DNA from: an uncultured Clostridia bacterium
GTDB taxonomy: Bacteria > Bacillota > Clostridia > Christensenellales > UBA1242
Assembly (NCBI GenBank): GCA_947625955.1
Contig: CANQQH010000017.1
Location: forward strand, 1-13,653
Reading direction: 5' to 3'
Length of the DNA: 13,653 nucleotides
In this document: positions 6,951-12,628 of the stretch, piece by piece
How positions within the stretch are numbered: the first letter of the stretch is position 1
Layout: every line of letters begins with the position of its first letter
The notes under the pieces: model-generated
Seen by the model: only the letters and a program-made list of their open reading frames with translations
Database searches by the model: none
Told to the model about the DNA's origin: nothing
Program-made: the position numbers and the translations under genes

Positions 6951-7202
6951 TCAATCAAATTGGACGGAGGAAATCTCGCCCTCAACACTCATCTCGCGGT
7001 AGGAGATTTCCTTCACTTGCAAATTTTTGCCGATAATTGTTGTGGTTGGATTGCCAATCAGCGTGATTTTGGCGTTGCTCAGTTCTTGAATCTTTTTGTA
7101 GCCCTCAACAACAACGCCGCTCTGGCTCGCATAAACAAAGGTATTCGTTCTGGTTTTCTCGTCGATACCAAGCAATTTCGCAGTTTCGTCTAAAAATGCC
7201 AT
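6951..7202 (-). CDS. yqfC: Sporulation protein YqfC
   Basis: 83 residues. This is a YabP/YqfC-family protein (PF07873), a small protein produced in the mother cell during sporulation in Bacillus. The family pattern is seen in VEGYKKIQELSNAKITLIGNPTTTIIGKNLQVKEIS, a string of short strands around residues 32-68. The start is the ATG at 7202, preceded on the minus strand by AAGAGG six bases away. The frame is open further upstream, but that extension lacks SD support and is not like the family. First gene of the yqfC-yqfD operon. Confidence 0.85.
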   Translation of the reverse strand: MAFLDETAKLLGIDEKTRTNTFVYASQSGVVVEGYKKIQELSNAKITLIGNPTTTIIGKNLQVKEISYREMSVEGEISSVQFD

Positions 7203-7219
7203 ATTTATCCTCTTGGAAT

Positions 7220-7250
7220 AATTTATGCGCGCCGAGAAAAGAACATGCAA
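7220..7250 (-). promoter_or_regulatory. Candidate promoter of yqfC-yqfD, SigE-like or vegetative
   Basis: On the minus strand TGCATGTT (7249-7242), 14 bases, CATAAATT (7227-7220) resembles the sporulation sigma-E pattern GKMATRTT and CATACAMT (7/8 and 6/8). The same bases also read as TTGCAT-17-CATAAA for the housekeeping sigma factor. Sigma-E control is expected from Bacillus but not proven here. Confidence 0.4.
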
Positions 7251-7262
7251 AGCTGATTTTGT

Positions 7263-7291
7263 TTGCCTATGAAACTTGAAAATGCTAAAAT
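7263..7291 (+). promoter_or_regulatory. Promoter of ybeY
   Basis: TTGCCT (7263-7268), a 17-base spacer and TAAAAT (7286-7291), 20 bases ahead of the ybeY start. Divergent from the yqfC promoter. Confidence 0.65.
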
Positions 7292-7311
7292 ATAAATAGA
7301 GGTAGGAAAAA

Positions 7312-7779
7312 ATGAAAATCAATTTTGTTGGGAAAAAAATAGATAGTTCGCTCAAAACGTTGATAAAAGACGCCGTGAAGCTCACTCTTCAAGACCTGAA
7401 ACAAGAGAACAAGAATCTTGAACTCAACATCGACTTTGTTGACGAAAACGAGATGCAGGAGCTCAACAACCGCACACGCGCTATAAATAGCGTGACCGAT
7501 GTTTTGAGTTTTCCAAACTTTGAGCTCAAACCTTTTGAAAATATCGAGTGTGGCGGCGAGGCTGTTTTGCTTGGCGACATGGCGATTTGCATGAGCCGCG
7601 CTGAGGAGCAGGCGAAGGAGTATGGCAATTCGCGCGAAAAGGAGATTGTGAAGCTGGTTGTCCATAGCGTGCTTCATCTCATGGGCTTCGACCATATCAA
7701 AGATGGCGATTTCAAAATCATGAACAAGGAAGAAGAAAAAATTGCAAGCGAATTTTGGGCTAATCATGAAATTTGTTGA
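7312..7779 (+). CDS. ybeY: Endoribonuclease YbeY (rRNA maturation factor)
   Basis: 155 residues, the usual size. YbeY is a zinc-dependent RNase involved in 16S rRNA 3' end maturation and 70S quality control. The signature HSVLHLMGFDH gives metal ligands H118, H122 and H128. NNRTRAINSVTDVLSFP (52-68) and LLGDMAIC (86-93) are the other family blocks; the common R-x2-D-x2-TDVLSFP appears here as R-x-INSVTDVLSFP. AGGTAGG lies upstream of the ATG. In Bacillus the neighbours are phoH, yqfF, dgkA and cdd, none of which is present here; era follows directly. Confidence 0.95.
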   Translation: MKINFVGKKIDSSLKTLIKDAVKLTLQDLKQENKNLELNIDFVDENEMQELNNRTRAINSVTDVLSFPNFELKPFENIECGGEAVLLGDMAICMSRAEEQAKEYGNSREKEIVKLVVHSVLHLMGFDHIKDGDFKIMNKEEEKIASEFWANHEIC

Positions 7780-7813
7780 AAATAGTGAAAAATCGCAGGG
7801 GTATGAAAAAGGT

Positions 7814-7842
7814 TTCAATCTTGGGCTTGAATGTGGTATAAT
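7814..7842 (+). promoter_or_regulatory. Extended -10 promoter of era
   Basis: TGGTATAAT (7834-7842) is a consensus extended -10; the -35 (TTCAAT, 7814-7819, 17-base spacer) is weak. It lies 18 bases before the era start. Confidence 0.7.
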
Positions 7843-7860
7843 ATAAATAGGGGAAAGAAA

Positions 7861-8748
7861 ATGTTTAGATCTGGTTTTGTTGCAGTCATTGGCAAGCCGA
7901 ATGTTGGCAAAAGTACGCTCATCAACGCGCTTATCGGCGAGAAAGTCGCGATAACGAGCCCGAAGCCTCAAACAACGCGCAATAAGATATTGGGCATCAA
8001 AAACGGCGAGGACTTTCAAATCGTGTTTGTTGACACACCGGGGATTCATAATGGGCAAAGCGAACTGGCGAAGTATTTGAGAAAGTCAACCGAAACGGCA
8101 ACAAACGATGTTGATGCGGTGGTTGTTCTGCTCGACGCAAGCAAAGTCACCAAAACTGACTACGACCTTATCGCAAAGCAGGAAAACCGCAAAGTGCCGG
8201 TGTTTGTTGTGATAAACAAAATAGACATCAGCTCCTATGAAAAATTGTATCCAATTCTTGATAAGCTCAACGAGTTCAGGTTCGTGAAGCAGTTCGTGAC
8301 CCTGAGCGCGCTGAGAAGAAGCAATCTCGATGTGCTTTTGTCGGCGCTGCTAAACGTTATGCCGGAGGGGCCTGCATACTACCCAACTGACCAATACACC
8401 GACAAAAACGAGCGCTTCATGGTGGCGGAAATAGTGCGCGAAAAATCGCTCTTGTTCTTGCAGGAAGAAATCCCACATGGCATTGCTGTTGAGATTGTGC
8501 TTTTCAAAAAGCTCAAAAATATCATCAAAATCAGCGCCAACATTATCTGCGAGAGCGATAGGCATAAGCAAATTATAATTGGGGCGAAGGGGGCAATGCT
8601 CAAAAAGATTGGAACTTCGAGCCGCGGGGAAATGGAAAAACTCCTTGGCAGCCCAGTTATGCTTGAACTCTTTGTGAAAGTGAAGCCCGACTGGAAACAA
8701 AACAAAAGCACACTCAAAGACTTGGGCTACGACATCAAGGATGTGTAG
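7861..8748 (+). CDS. era: GTPase Era
   Basis: 295 residues. Era is an essential Ras-like GTPase with a KH domain that binds the 3' end of 16S rRNA and helps assemble the 30S subunit. Motifs: G1 GKPNVGKST (11-19), G2 region PQTTRNKI, G3 DTPG (58-61), G4 NKID (119-122), G5 SAL (149-151), then EEIPHGIAVEI and the KH-domain GAKG loop (241-244). The ATG at 7861 follows AGGGGAAAG; an in-frame ATG at 7831 overlaps the promoter and is rejected. A hairpin starts immediately after the stop codon. Confidence 0.97.
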   Translation: MFRSGFVAVIGKPNVGKSTLINALIGEKVAITSPKPQTTRNKILGIKNGEDFQIVFVDTPGIHNGQSELAKYLRKSTETATNDVDAVVVLLDASKVTKTDYDLIAKQENRKVPVFVVINKIDISSYEKLYPILDKLNEFRFVKQFVTLSALRRSNLDVLLSALLNVMPEGPAYYPTDQYTDKNERFMVAEIVREKSLLFLQEEIPHGIAVEIVLFKKLKNIIKISANIICESDRHKQIIIGAKGAMLKKIGTSSRGEMEKLLGSPVMLELFVKVKPDWKQNKSTLKDLGYDIKDV

Positions 8749-8831
8749 GTGCTATGTCTGGCAATATACCAGAACTGCACAAAATCCGTCAAAATCCCAG
8801 CAAAATTGGGGTAGTATGGCAGACATAACAC
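8749..8831. repeat. 83-bp inverted-repeat structure directly after era
   Basis: gtgctatgtctg (8749-8760) pairs with cagacataacac (8820-8831), 11 of 12. There is no T-run, so termination is doubtful. Bases 8748-8763 are identical to 2776-2791 inside the glycosylase gene. Confidence 0.6.
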
Positions 8832-8891
8832 TATGAGAAGTGCAATAATTCCCGCAAAAAATGGAATAAAAAATATATAAAAGTCGAGGGC

Positions 8892-8920
8892 GATTAAACC
8901 TCTTTTGGTTTGGCTATAAT
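8892..8920 (+). promoter_or_regulatory. Promoter of the 62-codon gene and recO
   Basis: A consensus TATAAT (8915-8920) lies 22 bases before the start codon. The -35 at 17 bases (GATTAA) is poor. The GGAGG ribosome binding site follows at 8931-8935. Confidence 0.55.
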
Positions 8921-8942
8921 CAATATATATGGAGGCTGAGTT

Positions 8943-9131
8943 ATGGACAATGAAAAAGCGATAAAGAAACTTCATGAGGGTCTTGATAGAACTTGGGATT
9001 TGTTTTTGTATGGTGACAAGGAGAGTGGAATAAAACCTGGAAGAGTTGAAACCTATGGTTGCATTATGGGGCAAAGAGAAGTGCTGAAACAAAGAAGGAA
9101 AATGCAACAAACTGAGCGAGAAAGGGAATAA
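8943..9131 (+). CDS. Small hypothetical protein between era and recO
   Basis: 62 residues, charged, with no membrane segment. The first half contains WDLFLYGDKESG and the second half GCIMGQREVLKQRRKMQQTERERE, a likely terminal helix. The start is well supported: consensus TATAAT and GGAGG seven bases before the ATG. recO begins 13 bases after its stop, so they are cotranscribed. In Bacillus the small gene yqzL occupies this slot; the sequence is not clearly YqzL-like, so equivalence is positional only. I do not recognise a family. Confidence 0.65.
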   Translation: MDNEKAIKKLHEGLDRTWDLFLYGDKESGIKPGRVETYGCIMGQREVLKQRRKMQQTERERE

Positions 9132-9144
9132 AACAAAAGAAGAA

Positions 9145-9891
9145 ATGGCAGAAACAATAAAAACTATTGGAATTGTCTTGAAATCATCAAAGCACACGAT
9201 TGATGCGGCAAGACTTCTTGATATCTTTTCGCCCGAACTCGGGCGTTTTTCTGCTGTTATAAGGGGCGTTGAAAAGCCAAAAGCGAAGCTTGCAATCGCG
9301 AGCCAGCCCTTTTGTTTTGGGGAGTTTATGCTTTCGGAGAGAAACGGATTTTATACCGTAACCGATTGCTTTGTTCAAGATAGTTTTTTCTCAATTTCTC
9401 AAAACCTCGATAGCTATGTTTTGGGTTGCAGCCTGCTTGAAATGGCCGACAAAATTGTGCAGGCGGGCGAGAGCAACTATGAAATTTTTATGCTGCTTCT
9501 TTCGTCGCTCAAAGCCATTGCCTACGACGGCGTTGACCCAACGATTGTTGTTATCAAATATATAATGGACCTTTTGAGAATCTCGGGCTTCGGGTTCGAC
9601 ATTGCAACTTGTGACGTTTGCTCAAAAAGCTTGAAAAACGAAAAACGCGCCGCGATTGTCTATACCGGCAATGGGGCGGTTTGCCTTTCTCATGCCAAAA
9701 ACGGCGAAGCGCTTGATATTTCACCTGCTGAGTGGGACGCGCTCAAAAGCATCCGCTTTCAGTCTCTAACCGAGCTGCAATCAGTTTCAATTCCTGCCAA
9801 AGTCCTTTCCAGTTGTCTTTCGATAGCGGCGAAGCAGTTCTATTATAGGGTGGGCGAAAAAATCCAGAGTTTATCCACGCGGCTAAAATAG
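9145..9891 (+). CDS. recO: DNA repair protein RecO
   Basis: 248 residues. RecO anneals SSB-coated strands and, with RecR, loads RecA at gaps (RecFOR pathway). The N-terminal OB-fold begins ETIKTIGIVLKSSKHTIDAARLLDIFSPELGRFSAVIRGVEKPKA. The C-terminal helical domain carries a zinc-finger-like set C156-x2-C159...C180-x2-H183, where many relatives have four Cys. Length is normal. The last five codons and the TAG stop lie within the left arm of palindromic copy D (9874-10004), so the final STRLK may come from that element. It has no promoter of its own. Confidence 0.93.
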   Translation: MAETIKTIGIVLKSSKHTIDAARLLDIFSPELGRFSAVIRGVEKPKAKLAIASQPFCFGEFMLSERNGFYTVTDCFVQDSFFSISQNLDSYVLGCSLLEMADKIVQAGESNYEIFMLLLSSLKAIAYDGVDPTIVVIKYIMDLLRISGFGFDIATCDVCSKSLKNEKRAAIVYTGNGAVCLSHAKNGEALDISPAEWDALKSIRFQSLTELQSVSIPAKVLSSCLSIAAKQFYYRVGEKIQSLSTRLK

Positions 9892-10004
9892 CACTTATAA
9901 CTTTGTTACTGCAAAAAATTCTTGACAGGGATTTATGTCTAAATAAACCCCGTGCCAAGAATTTTTCTTGTGCCTCGTTCTAAGTGCTATTTTAGCCGCG
10001 TGGA
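9874..10004. repeat. Palindromic repeat, complete copy D (131 bp)
   Basis: The outer arms at 9874-9901 and 9977-10004 are complementary at 27 of 28 positions. An inner perfect 11-bp pair, aaaaattcttg (9914-9924) and caagaattttt (9956-9966), flanks the centre. It has the same length as copy A and is related in sequence (right arm GCCTcGTTcTAA against GCCTtGTTaTAA). It overlaps the recO 3' end and could also end recO transcripts. Confidence 0.85.
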
Positions 10005-10027
10005 GAGATAGAAGTGGAGAGATAGAA
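10000..10027. repeat. 14-bp tandem duplication
   Basis: gtggagagatagaa occurs twice back to back (10000-10013 and 10014-10027), at the junction between palindromic copies D and C. Confidence 0.9.
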
Positions 10028-10028
10028 A

Positions 10029-10111
10029 CTGCACACTCATTTATGTTTAATAAACTCCTGCGTCGATGCCACCCGCTGAGCCTCGCCATAGGAGCCAATT
10101 TTGGCGCGTGG
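10029..10111. repeat. Partial palindromic repeat (copy C, centre and right arm)
   Basis: cacactcattta (10032-10043) matches the centre of copies A and B. GCCTCGCCATAGGAGCC then ccaattttggcgcgtgg match the right arms of A and D. A complementary left arm is not found. Confidence 0.75.
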
Positions 10112-10226
10112 AAGTGCGGGAGCGAACGACATTTTAATATCTTTTATTTTGACGAGGTGGTAACTCCGTTGCTGCGAGTTCTGTTGACTAGTGTAGCAAA
10201 TAGTATTAGATTTTTGAGATAAAACA

Positions 10227-10276
10227 CAAATAAAAAAATCCCATAACACTACTGCTGTATGGGATTTTTTTATTTG
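10227..10276. terminator. Perfect 19-bp hairpin, probable bidirectional terminator
   Basis: The arm at 10227-10245 and its exact reverse complement at 10258-10276 flank a 12-base loop. The GC part is only tatggg; the rest is A-run against T-run, the usual form of a bidirectional terminator. It would end readthrough from recO. Confidence 0.7.
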
Positions 10277-10364
10277 CGCTTTTAGCCAAAAAGATAGTGC
10301 TAGTTGTGGTTTCTTCGGTGCGACGCACAAGTGCGCCGCAATAGACTACTCTTGTGTTCCTTTG

Positions 10365-10398
10365 CGCTCACCCCAAAATTTGCATTTTGGGGTGAGCG
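10365..10398. other. Perfect 15-bp hairpin
   Basis: cgctcaccccaaaat (10365-10379), loop ttgc, attttggggtgagcg (10384-10398). There is no T-run after it. Confidence 0.7.
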
Positions 10399-10409
10399 AA
10401 GATGGGAGC

Positions 10410-10429
10410 GCGAGGGGCGCGCCCCTCGC
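10410..10429. other. 20-bp GC-rich perfect palindrome
   Basis: gcgaggggcgcgcccctcgc reads identically on both strands. It resembles the terminator stem after the lipoprotein gene (gcgaagggc...gccctccgc). Confidence 0.75.
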
Positions 10430-10467
10430 AAAGTAAAATAAAAAAACAAAAAACACACTCTATTTTG

Positions 10468-10496
10468 TTGACAAATTTATGGGGGGGTATCATTAT
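10468..10496 (+). promoter_or_regulatory. Promoter upstream of the lipoprotein gene
   Basis: A consensus TTGACA (10468-10473), a 17-base spacer and CATTAT (10491-10496). It would transcribe the 35-codon ORF and the lipoprotein gene. A second AT-rich -10-like site (TATTAT, 10605-10610) lies nearer the gene but lacks a good -35. Confidence 0.6.
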
Positions 10497-10520
10497 TAAT
10501 GATAAAAAGATAGGTGGGGC

Positions 10521-10628
10521 ATGACGAAAAGGGCGCTGGTCTTTTTATGCTTCGCTCTTTGCTGGGTATCTTTCGGGGTGCTTAGGGCAGAGATATTGTT
10601 GTTGTATTATAAAATAAAAAATTGCTAA
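10521..10628 (+). CDS. Possible 35-residue hydrophobic peptide or signal-peptide remnant
   Basis: ATG 10521 is preceded closely by AGGTGGGG and lies just behind a good promoter. The peptide has a charged start and hydrophobic core (MTKRALVFLCFALCW) and then ends quickly. LVFLCFALC aligns with LVLCFAGC in the signal peptide of the following lipoprotein, and 14 bases (ttttatgcttcgct) are identical in the same reading frame. It may be the decayed N-terminus of a third family member, or a leader peptide. It ends 16 bases before the lipoprotein gene. Translation is unproven. Confidence 0.4.
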   Translation: MTKRALVFLCFALCWVSFGVLRAEILLLYYKIKNC

Positions 10629-10644
10629 AACTAAGGAATAAAGA

Positions 10645-12495
10645 ATGAGAAGAAGATATAGATTTGCATTATTGCCAATGATTGCACTTTTTGTGGGGCT
10701 GGTTTTATGCTTCGCTGGATGTTTCAAAGGAACGGCAAGTGCGGTAAAACAAGGCAATGTCTATATTGGTGGGGCGAAATACACGCTAAGTGGCGGAAAG
10801 GTTTCTGGTTGGTCAGCCGACGAATATGGTGCCATTTTCAACAATGGCGGAACCCTCACCATGACTGGCGGAGAGGTTTCAAGCAATTCTGTCTTGGGCT
10901 TTGGTGGTGGAATAAGCGTGTGGAAAAGTGGAACATTTATAATGACCAACGGAACAATCACTAAAAACAAAGCTGGAAATGGTGGCGGAGGTGTTTTTCT
11001 AAATGAGAGTTCAATGTTTACCATGGATGGCGGCTATATAATAAATAACAAAGGCTATGAAGGTGGGGGTGTCTATATTCAAGATAGCTATTTCACGATG
11101 AATGGTGGCGAAATTTCTGGCAATAATGGTGACGAAGAATATGGTGCTACTGGCGGCGGTGTATATCTCAAAACTGGTACATTCATAATGAATAATGGTA
11201 AAATATCAAAAAACCAAGGAGGCAGAGATGGCGGTGGCGGTGTTTATACTCGCGATAGCTTCACCATGAATGATGGAACGATTTCTGATAACGAAGCAAA
11301 CAATATGCCTGGTGGCGGCGTTTTTGTTTGGCAAGGAACTTTCACCATGAGAAAAGGAACTATTTCGGGCAATCGTTCATGTGATGGTGGCGGTGTTTTT
11401 CTCGGATGGGATGACATTTTATTCACCATGAGTGGCGGCTCAATTTCAAACAATGTTGTGACCGATGATGCAGATGGTCTTTATTATGATGGTGGTGGCG
11501 GCGTTTGCATTTACTATGAAGGCGACGCGGGAATTACATTCGTGATGACTGGTGGAACGATATCCAATAATAGTTGCACTGGGAAGAACAACAATATGGG
11601 TGGCGGCGTCTCTCTTAATGGTGGTACCTTTTCAATGATTGATGGAACAATTTCAGGAAACAGAGTTTCCGGGGATGTGTCTAGTGTGCGTGGGCCTCGA
11701 GGCGGTGGAGTTTATATTGGTTATAGGGGTTCATTCACATTGGATGGCGGAACAATTTCAGGAAACATCGCCGGAACCCAAATGCAAGATCCGGGCTATG
11801 AAAAGTATTATTCTGATGGTACTGGCGGCGGAGTTTATGTTGACCAAAATGCCAATTTTCTTATGAGAGGTGGAAAAATAACAGGAAACGGCGCTGTTCA
11901 GCGTGGTGGTGCGGTTTATGTTGCCGATGGAGGCACATTCAATATTAGTGGCGGAACAATAGAGAATAACTCTATGCTTCCTTATCCATACCCGATAGCA
12001 GGTATGGATCAGTTTAATGGAGTTTATCTTGATGGAGGGGCAACAATGAATTATAATGGCGGGATTATCAAAGACCCAATATTTGTGCAAAACGCTTGGG
12101 ATGAAGATAGTGCGTCATTATATATAGGTAAGAAGCCTGACTCTCCTCTTATAATATTTCCACAAACATATGGCACTATTGCAACAATGCCGTTTAACTT
12201 ATCAATAAGTCGTAGTGATATTCTAATTTTGGGATGGGATGGAAAGTATTATGAACCCGGCTTTGCAGGGAGTGCCGATGGTTCACATTCTCTTGTTATT
12301 TACGATCGAGTAGCATCATTGTCGTCTTTCAATCCTTCAACAAACATGGACTTTTCGCTAGCTAATGGCAGCGCTATTGACGCTTGCATGGTTTCAAGCA
12401 ATCCTATCGCTATTGTTTACTGCAAAAAGGACGAAAGCGACTTCTTGTTCTATGATAATAAAAGATTCTATCTTTATCCTATAAAAAAACATTAG
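10645..12495 (+). CDS. Beta-helix repeat surface lipoprotein
   Basis: 616 residues. The N-terminus has Arg residues 2-4 and 6, a hydrophobic core, and the lipobox-like FAGC with Cys26, so it should be a lipid-anchored exported protein. About fifteen degenerate repeats follow (about residues 47-480), each M/L-x-G-G-T-I-S-x-N with a G-G-G-V-Y/F strand, typical of a right-handed parallel beta-helix. The last 130 residues are non-repetitive and end in DNKRFYLYPIKK, shared with the protein at 2-1249. The ATG has AAGGA eight bases upstream. The gene stands alone, between a repeat island and a terminator, in the space between recO and ppdK. Adhesion or polysaccharide binding is a reasonable guess from the fold; no catalytic residues can be assigned. 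Confidence 0.88.
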   Translation: MRRRYRFALLPMIALFVGLVLCFAGCFKGTASAVKQGNVYIGGAKYTLSGGKVSGWSADEYGAIFNNGGTLTMTGGEVSSNSVLGFGGGISVWKSGTFIMTNGTITKNKAGNGGGGVFLNESSMFTMDGGYIINNKGYEGGGVYIQDSYFTMNGGEISGNNGDEEYGATGGGVYLKTGTFIMNNGKISKNQGGRDGGGGVYTRDSFTMNDGTISDNEANNMPGGGVFVWQGTFTMRKGTISGNRSCDGGGVFLGWDDILFTMSGGSISNNVVTDDADGLYYDGGGGVCIYYEGDAGITFVMTGGTISNNSCTGKNNNMGGGVSLNGGTFSMIDGTISGNRVSGDVSSVRGPRGGGVYIGYRGSFTLDGGTISGNIAGTQMQDPGYEKYYSDGTGGGVYVDQNANFLMRGGKITGNGAVQRGGAVYVADGGTFNISGGTIENNSMLPYPYPIAGMDQFNGVYLDGGATMNYNGGIIKDPIFVQNAWDEDSASLYIGKKPDSPLIIFPQTYGTIATMPFNLSISRSDILILGWDGKYYEPGFAGSADGSHSLVIYDRVASLSSFNPSTNMDFSLANGSAIDACMVSSNPIAIVYCKKDESDFLFYDNKRFYLYPIKKH

Positions 12496-12506
12496 AAGTG
12501 ATTAAT

Positions 12507-12543
12507 GTTGCGAAGGGCAAGCCCTCCGCAACAAATTTTTTTT
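12507..12543 (+). terminator. Rho-independent terminator of the lipoprotein gene
   Basis: gttgcgaagggc (12507-12518) and gccctccgcaac (12521-12532) pair with one mismatch, followed after three A by eight T (12536-12543). Confidence 0.85.
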
Positions 12544-12563
12544 CAAGAATTTTTTCATTATGA

Positions 12564-12592
12564 TTGCGTTTGCGAGGGCGCTTTGGTATAAT
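12564..12592 (+). promoter_or_regulatory. Promoter of ppdK
   Basis: TTGCGT (12564-12569), a 17-base spacer and an extended consensus TGGTATAAT ending at 12592. The leader to the start codon is about 30 bases and contains AAGGAGA. Confidence 0.85.
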
Positions 12593-12628
12593 AGGAAAGT
12601 TAACACTATATTTAAGGAGAAATACTTT

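Larger units (their letters stand above)
10112..10520. other. Gene-free spacer with strong hairpins
   Basis: No supported gene from 10112 to 10520. It holds three hairpins (10227-10276, 10365-10398, 10410-10429) and, at the end, the promoter at 10468. A weak promoter-like TTGACT at 10184-10189 could give a short transcript ending at the first hairpin. Confidence 0.6.

Noticed and set aside
7285..8058. 257-codon minus-strand frame across ybeY and era
   Set aside because: It covers two certain genes on the other strand and shows no family motif.
8727..9197. Hydrophobic open frame on the minus strand across the era-recO spacer
   Set aside because: It overlaps the 62-codon gene and both neighbours in antisense, lacks an SD, and its hydrophobicity follows from AT-rich DNA.
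9871..9879. DnaA-box-like TTATCCACG
   Set aside because: One imperfect box within recO coding sequence, with no cluster or AT-rich unwinding region.
10780..12060. Regular short repeats that might suggest a CRISPR array
   Set aside because: The repeats are degenerate, in frame and encode a beta-helix pattern; there are no constant repeats with unique spacers.
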